A DNA stretch of 64,000 nt from Candidatus Poribacteria bacterium (GCA_012267415.1 JAAXGN010000001.1:62001-126000); one strand, 5' to 3'. Positions 1 through 9,589 are shown, numbered from the stretch's first letter. Notes: generated from the letters alone by a model not told the origin. Numbers and translations are program-made.

Positions 1-1346
1 ATGTGAGATGTGAGTAGGAAGACGTGCAATTCCGTATCCGGATCGTGTCCGCGGTGCTTAAGTTCATGCTCAACATACCATGTCATTTTAGCAACACGGG
101 TTAACCCGGGGGGAACGTTTATTGATCTATTTGAAACGAATATCTCTAAGGCTTCAAACTTCACTTCTTTTTCTGGAATCGTGTAGATATTGACATAGGT
201 TTCACCGATCAACACCTCATCCCCGAGGAGATTGATGTAGTGTGAGTTTAGGTCGTATACTGTGTTCCCTGGGAGTCGCAATCCAACACCTTCTGGAAAT
301 TCAAAGAGTGTATCATCCGTTTGGGTTCCAACGACGAACAGCCGATCAACACCAAAATTACCGAGAGCTTGTGGGTCATTTGGATCGAGTTCTCTGAATT
401 GGTCTTCTGGGTTCACACCGATACTTGTGTCAATACCTATATTCTGGATACCTTTTGCTATACCCTCTTCAGTCAGTCGATATATGATGAAGTGATGGCT
501 TCCTGATGGATAGAAAATCTCAACTTTGTTAATATAGATATCGCCCTCAATTAGTTGACCATTTTCATCTCTGATCTGCGTTGTATAAAATACCTCACGT
601 TCGGTTCCCGGTTCTACTTTGAATTGTGGCAAAACAAGTTGGTAACCTTCTCCGGTAGGTGGTGGGGGTGGTGGATTAAATACCTCTTCTGGGTCGCGGA
701 GCACACCGAGATCCCCAATTCCTGCTACTTTTCCTGTTTGCGGTGCTCCCGCTTCGATCCATGTGCGGATGGCATTAATCTTTCCTTGATGTAGAGGACC
801 CGCACCGAATGGCATCCGACCACCGAAACTTCGATCCTCAGGTCCCATCAATTTCGTCAAAAGAAAACTGTTGTCAGGATTACCGGGATCAATAAGTTTC
901 ATACCAGCTGCAGCTGCGGCAGCATTCCGTGGAACGCGATCGACCAAATCTGGATAGGATTGTCCATAAGAAAGATTCAAGTCTGCTGAATTCTGAGGGG
1001 GTGCATGGCAAGCACTATTCGCACAACTTTTATCAAATATATTATCTTGTATATCATGATAAGTTGAGTTATCTCCCTGTTCTGTTTCACCAAATCTGTT
1101 TACAACTCTCCTGAGATCCAATACGTCAACGGTACCATCACGGTTGACATCCGGGTTCTGATCAGATGTACGATCACCTGATTGTCCTAATACAGTGGCA
1201 ACTAACACGAGATCTCTGATGTCAACTGTTCCATCATTGTTGACATCTTCTAATAGTGTAGAACCTGCATCGTGACCAAAGGCTGTAAAAGACAGACACA
1301 CGACAAAGGTGAGTAGAAGTGTTGAAAAAGCTATGTTTTTGTACAT
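1..1346 (-). CDS. Secreted dockerin / cytochrome-like / Cu-monooxygenase-like protein, C-terminus off window
   Basis: Reading left from an ATG at 1346 the frame stays open for 448 codons to the window edge, so the C-terminus is missing. An AGGT-type Shine-Dalgarno (GGAGGT, 1361-1366) lies somewhat far upstream. The protein starts with a signal peptide (MYKNIAFSTLLLTFVVC). Two dockerin-type calcium loops follow (DVNNDGTVDIRDL, then DVNRDGTVDVLDL). Next is a cytochrome-like segment with CANSACH, a CX3CH spacing rather than the usual CX2CH, and the MPFG/W-I-E-A-G-A pattern of planctomycete-type haem domains. A Pro/Gly linker leads to a beta-rich region with SHHFIIYRL that resembles the C-terminal domain of copper type II ascorbate-dependent monooxygenases. 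The domain calls come from reading motifs; the monooxygenase call is the weakest. Probably an extracytoplasmic redox protein. Confidence 0.75.
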   Translation of the reverse strand, partial: MYKNIAFSTLLLTFVVCLSFTAFGHDAGSTLLEDVNNDGTVDIRDLVLVATVLGQSGDRTSDQNPDVNRDGTVDVLDLRRVVNRFGETEQGDNSTYHDIQDNIFDKSCANSACHAPPQNSADLNLSYGQSYPDLVDRVPRNAAAAAAGMKLIDPGNPDNSFLLTKLMGPEDRSFGGRMPFGAGPLHQGKINAIRTWIEAGAPQTGKVAGIGDLGVLRDPEEVFNPPPPPPTGEGYQLVLPQFKVEPGTEREVFYTTQIRDENGQLIEGDIYINKVEIFYPSGSHHFIIYRLTEEGIAKGIQNIGIDTSIGVNPEDQFRELDPNDPQALGNFGVDRLFVVGTQTDDTLFEFPEGVGLRLPGNTVYDLNSHYINLLGDEVLIGETYVNIYTIPEKEVKFEALEIFVSNRSINVPPGLTRVAKMTWYVEHELKHRGHDPDTELHVFLLTSH

Positions 1347-1381
1347 GTTGATATATTATAACCTCCATTTTTTTACTACGA

Positions 1382-2098
1382 TCATGCTTCGGTAGTTTCT
1401 TTGAATAACTTAGATTTTGTTGTAAACCTATATTTTAGCAATGTCCACGCAGCAAAAATACCATCTGACCAGAAACGCAACTTTTTACCTTCCTTTTTCG
1501 TGCGAGGAAAATAGGAAACTGGTACTTCGTGTATATCAAAACCTGCTCTTAGTAATTTCGCGGTTACTTCAGGACAGAACTCAAAACCTTCACAGGTCAA
1601 ATTAAGTTTACGGATTACATCAGAAGAAAATGCTTTGTAACCTGTGGATTCATCAGTGATTTTAGAACCGTATAAGATGTTGGTATAGACTGCCAGGATG
1701 CGATTTGCGATATAATTCTGAAGACTTGCGTTCTGCCTTCCATTCAGAAACCTTGAACCGTATACGACTTTTGCCGTCTCAGTCTTTAAGGGACGAACCA
1801 GTTCAATAATGTCACTTGGACTGAGTTCCATATCCGCATCTTGAATGACGACTATTTTTCCTTTCACATAAGGTATACCGCTTCGAATTGCAAACCCTTT
1901 TCCACTATTTTTTTCACAATTGACTATCGTTATTTCAGATTCGTCAGCATACTTTTGCAGTATTGCGTAAGTCTTGTCAGTAGAGCCGTCATTGACAACG
2001 ATAATCTGTTTCTCAAAAGGTAGAGAATGTACTGATTCAAGTACCTGTCCGATAGTTTGTTCTTCGTTGTATGCTGGTATAATAACAGATACTAACAT
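1382..2098 (-). CDS. Family 2 glycosyltransferase, dolichyl-phosphate-mannose-synthase-like
   Basis: A 238-residue GT-A fold glycosyltransferase. It begins directly with the family 2 signature (VSVIIPAYNEEQTIGQVL), has the nucleotide-sugar site VNDGSTDKT near residue 37 and the metal-binding DAD motif (VIQDADMELSP) near residue 88. The later STGYKAFSSDVI and EGFEFCPEVTAKLLRAG segments are typical of DPM1/undecaprenyl-phosphate sugar transferases. No C-terminal membrane segments are present, so it is the short, soluble DPM1-like form. The likely role is moving a sugar from NDP-sugar to a polyprenyl phosphate at the inner membrane; donor and acceptor cannot be read. It lies 44 bp downstream of the SDR gene on the same strand, so co-transcription is possible. 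Confidence 0.88.
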   Translation of the reverse strand: MLVSVIIPAYNEEQTIGQVLESVHSLPFEKQIIVVNDGSTDKTYAILQKYADESEITIVNCEKNSGKGFAIRSGIPYVKGKIVVIQDADMELSPSDIIELVRPLKTETAKVVYGSRFLNGRQNASLQNYIANRILAVYTNILYGSKITDESTGYKAFSSDVIRKLNLTCEGFEFCPEVTAKLLRAGFDIHEVPVSYFPRTKKEGKKLRFWSDGIFAAWTLLKYRFTTKSKLFKETTEA

Positions 2099-2142
2099 TA
2101 TTCATCACGCTCTATATATATTGTATTGGCAAGTCGTGAAAA

Positions 2143-2934
2143 TCAGAGTAGCGATCTTACCATACCTCCATCTACTTGTATCGTTGTTCCAGTGATATAA
2201 CTGGACTTTTCTGATGCGAGAAACACGACTAAGTTTGCAAATTCTTCAGGGTCTCCAATTCTCCCGAGTGGTATATTGGCAGTCATATTTTCAAGTGCTT
2301 GATCGTAGGTTATACCCGACTCCTCCGCTCTTACAGATGCTAATTGTTTGATTCTATCAGTGAAAATAATCCCTGGACAGACGTTATTGACCAATATCTT
2401 GTCAGGTGCGAGTTCCGTTGCAAGCGTTTTAGCAAATCCGATGACGCCGGTTCGTGCCATATTAGAAAGCATCAATCCATCTACAGGTTGTTTGACAGAA
2501 ACGGATGTAAGGTTTATGATACGTCCACCACCTCGTTTACGCATCCAGGGAACAACTGCTCTACATAAGTTGATTGTACTCATCAGATTCAGATCCACAG
2601 CATCTTGATAGTCTTCTGCTGACAGGTCATCAAATCTCCCTGCTCTCGGTCCACCCGCGTTATTTACTAAAATGTCAATACCACCGAAGTGTGAAATTGT
2701 TTTGCTTATCAGGACTTCAACCTGATCCAGTTGACTAACATCAGTTGGAATAGTCAACACTTCAGTTTCTGTTTTCTCTTGAATTTCGTCAGCAGTCTGT
2801 TCTAACACTTGGTTGTCTCTTGCGCAGATAGTGACTTTCGCGCCTTCGTAAGCTAAACCGAGTGCTATTGCTTTCCCTAATCCTTTACTTGATGCACCGA
2901 CTACTGCTATTTTGTTTGTAAGACCAAGTTCCAT
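2143..2934 (-). CDS. SDR-family protein, BKR-like subgroup lacking the Tyr-x3-Lys active site
   Basis: A 263-residue Rossmann-fold protein of the short-chain dehydrogenase/reductase superfamily. The cofactor loop is GASSKGLGKAIA (residues 13-24), the structural NNAGG motif is near residue 90 and the C-terminus has the usual TGTTIQVDGG. The catalytic Tyr-x3-Lys is absent: the position reads LMLSNMARTGVIGF, with Ser and Arg in place of Tyr and Lys. This matches a known FabG-like subgroup described as having an imperfect catalytic tetrad, so either the chemistry differs or the protein is not a standard ketoacyl reductase. The start ATG at 2934 has only a weak ribosome site. Substrate unknown. 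Confidence 0.85.
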   Translation of the reverse strand: MELGLTNKIAVVGASSKGLGKAIALGLAYEGAKVTICARDNQVLEQTADEIQEKTETEVLTIPTDVSQLDQVEVLISKTISHFGGIDILVNNAGGPRAGRFDDLSAEDYQDAVDLNLMSTINLCRAVVPWMRKRGGGRIINLTSVSVKQPVDGLMLSNMARTGVIGFAKTLATELAPDKILVNNVCPGIIFTDRIKQLASVRAEESGITYDQALENMTANIPLGRIGDPEEFANLVVFLASEKSSYITGTTIQVDGGMVRSLL

Positions 2935-3058
2935 GCATGTATTGTGAGGAATGATTTATCCTCTATCCTTTCAGAATGTGCAATCTATTGTGTCTGATTT
3001 AAGTATACTATTTATGTTATATGTTGTCAAGCGATTTGCAGTCCATAATCTACTTATC

Positions 3059-3088
3059 TTGACATGCGACCCTTTAGAATGTTATAAT
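3059..3088 (+). promoter_or_regulatory. Sigma70-type promoter of the TonB receptor gene
   Basis: TTGACA at 3059-3064, an 18-bp spacer and TATAAT at 3083-3088, 35 bp before the receptor ATG. No Fur-like palindrome is seen in this 188-bp gap, unlike upstream of the porin at 9528. Confidence 0.7.
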
Positions 3089-3122
3089 CTATTTAATTAA
3101 TTCTGCTTAGGAAAGATGTTAA

Positions 3123-5144
3123 ATGTTCAATCTCAGGTTAACTTATATCTCTTTATTCCTCATCTATACACTTGTTTCACTTACGGGTTTCCTGCTGCCG
3201 GTTGTAGCAGAAGAGAATGAAAAACCAATAGAACTTGATAAGATAGTCGTAACACCTGGAAAATTTACAATCTATGAAGGAACAACACCTCAAATCTCTA
3301 TTTCAAAGGAAGAAATAGAACAGTTTCCGTTGATAGACAACGATATCATGCGTTCAGGCCATATTTTCCCAGGTGTGATAGCAAACGATTATAGTGCAAG
3401 ATTCAGCGTTAGAGGTGGAGAAAAGGACAGTGTTGCTGTCAGATTAGATGGTATAGAACTTTACAATCCATACCATTTACAGGATTTCGGTGGTGCGATT
3501 TCATTAGTCGGTCTTAACTTAATTCAGAGTGCAGATTTATTGATGGGTGGTTTCCCTGCTGAATATGGACAAAAGATGTCTGGTATCTTTGACATAAGAA
3601 CAAAAACACCAAATACAGAAAAAGTCTCCGCTAATTTCGGATTAGATTTTATCAACGCAACAGCCATGTTAGAAGGTCCTTTAACAGAAAAAGGGGGTTG
3701 GTTATTATCGGCACGAAGAGGATACATAGATTTGATCCTTGCACTCATTGACATAGACGAAAAGTATAATCCTCAATACGCTGATGTTTATGGTAAATTC
3801 GTATATCAACTTACAGATGCCGATTCTCTTACATTCAATGGATTATATGGATGGGATAAAAACCGTATACGCGTTGACGATGTGGAGAATAACTTAGATT
3901 CACAATATGATAACTCTATCCTATGGTTAAAGTGGAGACATGTATTTGGTTCTTCACATTGGTCTGATTTGTTTTTTTATGGTGGCATTTCACAGCAGGA
4001 GAGAATCTCTGGAGAAGAAGACTATGACAATCGTGATTTCCAATACTTTGGATCAAAGTTGGAATTTACCGCTAATGTCTTTTCACAGCACACAGTACGA
4101 ACGGGTGTTGAGTGGCGATGGTCAAGAGCAGAATACAATTACTTTGCCCGAGAACGGATTGCTGGTGTAAACAACTATAGTGAAATTGATGCGGTGATTA
4201 ATGATAGTGGTAATGAAATAAAGATATTTCTTCAGGATGAATGGCAAATTCATAGCAAACTTGCCTTAAATGTCGGTGGTCGTTATATTGTTCAAGATTA
4301 TCGTGATTCAGATGTCCTTAACTATGAGATTGGTCCCCGAGTAATGCTTGCATTTCGTCCAAAAGAGAATCTTGTTTTTCGCGGCGCATGGGGAATTTAT
4401 CACCAACCAGTTGATTTGATGACAGTACCAGTTGAAGACGACAAACAGTCAGTCGGTAGAGCAGAACAGTCAACACATTACGTTATTGGCTGTGATTATA
4501 CTCAAGGTAACAACTTTTTGATACGTCTTGAAGGATATTACAAAGAATATGATAATCTGGTTGGTCGACTTAGAGAGTTTGGACGACAAACACAGATTTT
4601 TACTGCACCAGAATCAGCAGAGGCGATAGGATTTGATGTTTTTGCTACGCATGCTGTCTCATCAAGGTTGACTTGGGGTCTCGGCTATGCTTACGGAATT
4701 GCAGAAGAAACATCAGGTATCGGGACAATATTCCGGGAATCTGATCGCCGGCATTCTCTCTTTCTGAGTAGTAGCCATCAGATCGCATCAACATGGCATC
4801 TATATGTCAGTTGGCGGTTCCACTCTGGGAATCCCAGAACTCCTTTAGAACACAAACTGATTGAAGACGACAAAACTTGCAACAGAATCTTTGGTGAGAC
4901 ACACTCAGGACGATTACCTCCTTATCACAGTCTTGATTTTAGAATTACAAAGCGAAATCCGTACAAGAGTTGGACACTTTCATGGTATTTCCAAATCCTA
5001 AACTTATATAACCGTTCAAATTTAGACCAATATGCATTTGCCGAGGTAAAGGATGAGGTTACTGGCAAACTTGTTGATTGTACTGTTGAGGAAGAACCAC
5101 AACTACCGATTATCCCTACACTGGGTATGACGATTACATTTTAA
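3123..5144 (+). CDS. TonB-dependent outer-membrane receptor
   Basis: A 673-residue protein with a signal peptide ending near ...LLPVVAEE. The N-terminal plug region starts with the IELDKIVVTPGKF segment typical of TonB boxes/plugs, and continues with RVRGGEKDSVAVRLDGIELYNP-like plug sequence (residues 100-120) and DLLMGGFPAEYGQKMSG. The remainder is rich in alternating aromatic beta-strands and ends in GMTITF, an aromatic C-terminus expected for an outer-membrane barrel. An AGGAAAG ribosome site precedes the ATG. It imports a scarce ligand using TonB energy; the ligand cannot be told. The following rhodanese gene is 32 bp downstream on the same strand. Confidence 0.88.
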   Translation: MFNLRLTYISLFLIYTLVSLTGFLLPVVAEENEKPIELDKIVVTPGKFTIYEGTTPQISISKEEIEQFPLIDNDIMRSGHIFPGVIANDYSARFSVRGGEKDSVAVRLDGIELYNPYHLQDFGGAISLVGLNLIQSADLLMGGFPAEYGQKMSGIFDIRTKTPNTEKVSANFGLDFINATAMLEGPLTEKGGWLLSARRGYIDLILALIDIDEKYNPQYADVYGKFVYQLTDADSLTFNGLYGWDKNRIRVDDVENNLDSQYDNSILWLKWRHVFGSSHWSDLFFYGGISQQERISGEEDYDNRDFQYFGSKLEFTANVFSQHTVRTGVEWRWSRAEYNYFARERIAGVNNYSEIDAVINDSGNEIKIFLQDEWQIHSKLALNVGGRYIVQDYRDSDVLNYEIGPRVMLAFRPKENLVFRGAWGIYHQPVDLMTVPVEDDKQSVGRAEQSTHYVIGCDYTQGNNFLIRLEGYYKEYDNLVGRLREFGRQTQIFTAPESAEAIGFDVFATHAVSSRLTWGLGYAYGIAEETSGIGTIFRESDRRHSLFLSSSHQIASTWHLYVSWRFHSGNPRTPLEHKLIEDDKTCNRIFGETHSGRLPPYHSLDFRITKRNPYKSWTLSWYFQILNLYNRSNLDQYAFAEVKDEVTGKLVDCTVEEEPQLPIIPTLGMTITF

Positions 5145-5176
5145 CATCAATAGAATAATGAGACGAATATCGAACA

Positions 5177-5620
5177 ATGTTTAGACGTATCATAGAAGCA
5201 TTACATAGACTCCTTGGTCATTTCAGAAATACCCCAGAAGATGCTTATATCCCAAAAGCGGCACCAAGTGCAGATGAAGCAATCCTGCCGATAGACCCAG
5301 AAGAATACACGATCTATCCGCATGAACTAAAGCATAAGATGGATATGGATAGAGATTTTATCCTGCTTGATGTCAGAGATGAATGGGAATTTCAGGTGGT
5401 TCATCTTGACGGCGCAGTCTCTATACCGCTCGGGGAACTACCGAGACGGTTCGGCGAACTTTCACCTGGCGATGAGATCATCGTCTATTGTCACAAAGGG
5501 ATGCGGAGTCTTGATGCAGCATATCTGCTACAACAACTCGGCTTTAAGTCTATTTTAAGTCTTGTTGGTGGTATAGATAAATGGGCATGCGAAATTGATC
5601 AGGACATGCAGCGTTATTGA
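5177..5620 (+). CDS. Single-domain rhodanese-like sulfurtransferase
   Basis: A 147-residue protein with a rhodanese domain from about residue 45. The motifs are FILLDVRDEWEFQVVHLDGA and the active-site loop CHKGMRS with the predicted persulfide-carrying Cys105; the domain ends with LVGGIDKWACEID. The first 40 residues look like an amphipathic or anchoring segment with no clear signal peptide. It probably shuttles sulfane sulfur between partner proteins in the cytoplasm. It follows the TonB receptor on the same strand and converges on the di-haem gene, whose stop is 13 bp away. Confidence 0.87.
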   Translation: MFRRIIEALHRLLGHFRNTPEDAYIPKAAPSADEAILPIDPEEYTIYPHELKHKMDMDRDFILLDVRDEWEFQVVHLDGAVSIPLGELPRRFGELSPGDEIIVYCHKGMRSLDAAYLLQQLGFKSILSLVGGIDKWACEIDQDMQRY

Positions 5621-5633
5621 GCAACCCAAAAAA

Positions 5634-7037
5634 CTAAAGAGACTCTAAGAATGCGATGAGTGCTTTTCTTTCTACATCCGTCATTTGCATTGTTATTTGT
5701 CGGGATTTCTCTGCTTCACCACCGTGCCACAGAATTGCTTCCATCAAATCTCTTGCTCTGCCATCATGTAGAAAATTCGTATGTCCATTAACCGTTTGAA
5801 CCAGACCGATACCCCATAAAGGGGGTGTTCTCCATTCACTTCCACTTGCACGAAAATCGGGACGATTATCTGCTAAATCATGTCCCATATCGTGTAACAA
5901 CATATCCGTAAAAGCGTGTATGGTCTGATTACTGACAGAAGGCACACCGGGTAAAACGCCAGTTCTCAATGTTGGTACATGGCAATTGGCACACTGTGCT
6001 TGCGCGAAGAGTTGTTCACCGTGCCTCACTTGTGGGTCGTTCACATTTCGTCTTGCTGGTACTGCTAACGTCTGCACATAGAATGTCACAACATCTAATA
6101 TTTCGTCACTCACTTCAGGTGATGTAAGATTCTCTTTCAGTTGTATTTGACCGTGAGAGTTTTCTAAAGGGAACAGTGAAGTGGTCAGACCCATATCATC
6201 ATGGTATGCAGAAGCGACTTGCTGCAGTAGATTCGGCTGATTAGCTTTCCATCCGAAACGACCGAGTTTGTATTTCTTATCTACGACATCCCACACATAA
6301 TTAGGTTTGCCAGAGATTCCGTCTCCGTTTACATCCGCTTCATCTGCGTAAGATAAGATGGTTTCTTCAGGTATTGCTTCTAACAGTCCGAGTCCAAATA
6401 CCACGGGTGCTACCCGAGGTGAAACTTCTACATTCTCAGGGATAGGTTTATAGGTATCTGTTATGGTGTAATCTGGATAGCGGAGATGTATACGTGTCCC
6501 ATCAGCTGTTGTCAAAGTTTGCTCAGAATATTCAATTATGACCGTTCCTTCAGATGGCGTCCCGTAAATTGCGCGGTTATTCAACTGAGTGCCGTAACCC
6601 GGGACTGGAATCGGGGATTGTCCAGTATCCGCGTTCTCAGTATTCGGAAGACTCAATCTAAAGAGCATGGAAACAAATTTTTCATCAACAGCTGGTGGTT
6701 TTCCTCTCCCATCACGCACATGACAGTTGATGCATGTAATGTTGTTATAGATAGGACCCAAACCAGGGTTTACCTCAGCAGGTGCAGTGACAAAAACTGC
6801 TTCAAATTCTAAGTCTCCATCAAGATGTTTCTCAAGGGCATCAGCGGAAAGATTGGATGCTGGTGTTGAGAATGCATGGCTTGATTCGCTAAAGATGGTT
6901 GTATCCCCACCAGATAATGCACTCGCAGATTCTACGGGTACACTGGAATCAATTACATCCGTTGGTTGATCCACATTACACCCAATTAGGATAGATAACA
7001 TCAGTATAGACGGAAAAAAGGTGAGCCAAGTCTTCAT
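5634..7037 (-). CDS. Di-haem DUF1111 oxidoreductase lipoprotein
   Basis: A 467-residue exported protein with a lipoprotein signal (ILIGC near residue 20). It carries two c-type haem sites, CINCH near residue 102 and CANCH in the C-terminal third, and the DUF1111 sequence RDGRGKPPA, so it belongs to the 'thiol oxidoreductase' family of di-haem proteins. Its start lies 2 bp after the stop of the imelysin gene, so the two are co-translated. The same pairing of imelysin with DUF1111 proteins is known from Fur-regulated iron loci of Proteobacteria. Probable role: periplasmic electron transfer that changes the iron redox state during uptake (inference). Confidence 0.88.
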   Translation of the reverse strand: MKTWLTFFPSILMLSILIGCNVDQPTDVIDSSVPVESASALSGGDTTIFSESSHAFSTPASNLSADALEKHLDGDLEFEAVFVTAPAEVNPGLGPIYNNITCINCHVRDGRGKPPAVDEKFVSMLFRLSLPNTENADTGQSPIPVPGYGTQLNNRAIYGTPSEGTVIIEYSEQTLTTADGTRIHLRYPDYTITDTYKPIPENVEVSPRVAPVVFGLGLLEAIPEETILSYADEADVNGDGISGKPNYVWDVVDKKYKLGRFGWKANQPNLLQQVASAYHDDMGLTTSLFPLENSHGQIQLKENLTSPEVSDEILDVVTFYVQTLAVPARRNVNDPQVRHGEQLFAQAQCANCHVPTLRTGVLPGVPSVSNQTIHAFTDMLLHDMGHDLADNRPDFRASGSEWRTPPLWGIGLVQTVNGHTNFLHDGRARDLMEAILWHGGEAEKSRQITMQMTDVERKALIAFLESL

Positions 7038-7039
7038 GT

Positions 7040-8122
7040 TTATTTAAACTCGCTTTCTCCAATAAGCGTGAGTATATCTTGCTGCAGTGTCATAAGGACA
7101 GTACCGACAGCGTCAATAGCCGCTTGAACAGCTGGTCGATCAGTAGTAATCGCATCACGGAAAGGATTTGGAATCGTGCCGATGGCATCTATTGCTGCTT
7201 GCACCTCAGCTTTAAAACGAGAATCCAGGGCACTATCATTGCTACTGACAAAGTCATCTAACCCAGGACCATCATCGTTATGGTTTCCAGTGTAAACAGC
7301 TTGTATTCCTTTGATATTATTTTGGAAATCAGCAATCGAATTAAAACTGAATTGGGATTCAACACGTGTTGTGTCTGCTTCATTGTATGGGTCAGAGATT
7401 TTCCCGTTGGCGACCTCATCAGCGATTGTAATCATACCATCGACCATTTCTTGCAATGCTGCGCTCTGTGATCGATAAACAGAGTTTCCTTCACCTGCTG
7501 AAGCGATCGTGTTAACAAAGTTCTCACCATCGGGTGCCCACGCGTGTGCAAGTTGAGCGGTACTATCTTTAAGGGTCATTGTGGCTGCCAGCAGATACGC
7601 TAATTCTCTGTCAGTGATATCAGATGATTTGCGTTGATCGCCTTCACGGAAAAGTAAATACTCTATTGTGTGAAAACCTTTCTTCGTATCTTCTAACTCG
7701 TTCGTGACATAATTGGTCGTTATTTCATCGTCTCCATCCAAGACTTGCTGAAGACTTACACGATCAACGGGCCAACTATCTAATGCTGGATCCAGTCCTT
7801 GTGTATCAACAGGTCCGAACAGAAATGCCTCACTTTTTTCCCACGGTATTCTTGCAGCCACCCATGCTTGCTGTGCAGTTTCAAGGTTAGATTGAGAAGT
7901 ATCTGCTTGCAATGCTTTTACAGCATCTAATAGTTCACCCGCTTTGCTATCCAGGTCAGAATAAATCCCGTAAACGACACTATAAGCATAATGATCTAAG
8001 ATGGCTCCTGCATCGTACGTCTCATCAACAGTTTCATCATCGTTTCCACTTTCACATCCTACTATCAGAGCGGATGCGATAATCATACAACAGAAAACAA
8101 TCGATATGTTATATAGTTTCAT
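7040..8122 (-). CDS. Imelysin-family lipoprotein (iron-regulated)
   Basis: A 360-residue lipoprotein (signal ending ALIVGC). It has the family's GxHxxE motif as GFHTIEYLLF near residue 148, preceded by the WPVDRVSL and AFLFGPVDT segments typical of imelysins. The C-terminal half is helical (DDFVSSNDSALDSRF...). Imelysins are now seen as iron/metal-binding periplasmic proteins rather than peptidases. The gene follows the porin by 155 bp, with a palindromic repeat between them, and precedes the DUF1111 gene by 2 bp. The Fur box ahead of the porin suggests iron repression of the set. Confidence 0.9.
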   Translation of the reverse strand: MKLYNISIVFCCMIIASALIVGCESGNDDETVDETYDAGAILDHYAYSVVYGIYSDLDSKAGELLDAVKALQADTSQSNLETAQQAWVAARIPWEKSEAFLFGPVDTQGLDPALDSWPVDRVSLQQVLDGDDEITTNYVTNELEDTKKGFHTIEYLLFREGDQRKSSDITDRELAYLLAATMTLKDSTAQLAHAWAPDGENFVNTIASAGEGNSVYRSQSAALQEMVDGMITIADEVANGKISDPYNEADTTRVESQFSFNSIADFQNNIKGIQAVYTGNHNDDGPGLDDFVSSNDSALDSRFKAEVQAAIDAIGTIPNPFRDAITTDRPAVQAAIDAVGTVLMTLQQDILTLIGESEFK

Positions 8123-8184
8123 TTTTTATCCTTCATAAAATAAAATGTATAGCGAACTTCAGAATTAATGAAACACTCTACAAC

Positions 8185-8207
8185 GGGCGAGGTGACCTCG
8201 CCCCTAC
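8185..8207 (-). repeat. GTAG-type REP palindrome
   Basis: GGGCGAGGTGACCTCGCCC is a near-perfect palindrome followed by CTAC, so on the minus strand GTAG sits just 5' of the hairpin. It lies between the porin and imelysin genes. The same sequence recurs at 47448-47470. Confidence 0.85.
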
Positions 8208-8277
8208 GCTGGATGGTCTTCGTCATTGGTGTATGGGGTGAAATGTCTCATTAATAATTAACTTTACTATAATAATG

Positions 8278-9528
8278 TTAATATTGAAAACCTAACCCAA
8301 AGGATAAGGTGTTTTCTTGATTTAATTGTTTTTGTGCTAAACGTCTAAGTGAATAGTGTCCCTTGAAAACCATTTTTGGGTGTACGTGGAAATTTAAGCC
8401 GAAAGTCCATGCAGTTCTTTCCCATCTTGGATTGTCGAATCTTGCACCTTCAACAGTTGCCATCGTATCATAATAATCTAAACGTGCAAAAACATCCAAT
8501 TGCTGTGAAGATAGGGTTGCTTCTCTGAAAAGTGATAGAACATCATATCCGAGTTCAAGGTAAAGACCGAGTGCAGAACTACCGATCGGCGTTCGCTTCA
8601 CATTGAGATTATTGGAGAGACTTCTGTTGACACGAGAGATCTCTTCAGCGTTTTGTAGTGTTCCCCACAGGAGTAATCCCCGGATTTTCACGGAGTTGAT
8701 TTCATAAAACCCGTGAAGACTCGCAATACCTACATAGGCATCAAAATCTACATCCGGTTTTGGACGGTTTGCTGCTGTGTCTCCGAAGTAACCAGAAATC
8801 CCAACGGTGGCATTTTCGTTAAATACATAATCAAGTCGTGCAACGAAAGCCGGTGCCTCAGCGTTTGCTGTCTCAAAACGCAATTGATGTCCGGGAACTA
8901 TCCAATGACGAGAGCTGAAACCTGTTGAATCTAAACCGTTAATAACTTGCGCTTGATAATTTATAGAGCCGAATGTTCCGAATACTTCAACCCCTGTTTC
9001 ATGCCAGATTGTAGGGATTATGTGTGCTTCTGCTTCAGGACGTGTTGTGGTAAAATAGTGTTGGGGTCTGTGTCGTTTTGCCACAAGTCCTACGGGTACG
9101 ATGATGTGTCCAACTCTGAAGTTGAGGGAGGGTTGAATAGAAAAAACAGCAGCAAGTTTTTCAACTATGACTTCTCCACCCTTCTCAATTTCCGTTTCAA
9201 ACTCACCGAATTCTTCAAACCTATCGAATTCCATAGTGCTACCGGTACCACCGTGTTCGAACTCTATTTCCGCTTCAAGGTGGATCCTATCGTTGATTCG
9301 GTATTTTGGAGCAACAGCGAGCCGTTCCACATCGACAGCTGCGCGTCTATCCGGGTCGATATCCCAGTCATAATGCGCGTAGTTAATTATCCCATATCCA
9401 GAAACTGAAAAAGGATTGTTTTCAGCAGAAGCACTAAGACAACTTAAGAATAGCAGTCCGAAAATTGTGCTGACAACTATATTCGCTCTAATTACGCAAA
9501 CTAATATGATATTTAGTCTCATTATCAT
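8278..9528 (-). CDS. Outer-membrane beta-barrel porin of the iron locus
   Basis: A 416-residue exported protein with a long N-terminal signal (hydrophobic to about residue 33, ...LSASAENN). Alternating beta-strand sequence fills the rest and it ends in FGLGFQY, the aromatic end recognised by the outer-membrane assembly machinery. I recognise a porin/phosphate-selective-porin-like organisation (GHIIVPVGLVAKRH near residue 140) but no exact family. It is first in a minus-strand series with imelysin and DUF1111 genes. A Fur box lies 62 bp upstream of its start, so it likely lets iron or an iron chelate pass the outer membrane (inference). Confidence 0.75.
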   Translation of the reverse strand: MIMRLNIILVCVIRANIVVSTIFGLLFLSCLSASAENNPFSVSGYGIINYAHYDWDIDPDRRAAVDVERLAVAPKYRINDRIHLEAEIEFEHGGTGSTMEFDRFEEFGEFETEIEKGGEVIVEKLAAVFSIQPSLNFRVGHIIVPVGLVAKRHRPQHYFTTTRPEAEAHIIPTIWHETGVEVFGTFGSINYQAQVINGLDSTGFSSRHWIVPGHQLRFETANAEAPAFVARLDYVFNENATVGISGYFGDTAANRPKPDVDFDAYVGIASLHGFYEINSVKIRGLLLWGTLQNAEEISRVNRSLSNNLNVKRTPIGSSALGLYLELGYDVLSLFREATLSSQQLDVFARLDYYDTMATVEGARFDNPRWERTAWTFGLNFHVHPKMVFKGHYSLRRLAQKQLNQENTLSFGLGFQY

Positions 9529-9589
9529 ATTCTCTTACATTCCTATGTCATCTTGTATGTTTGTTGTCATGGATACATTTTAGGTTATT

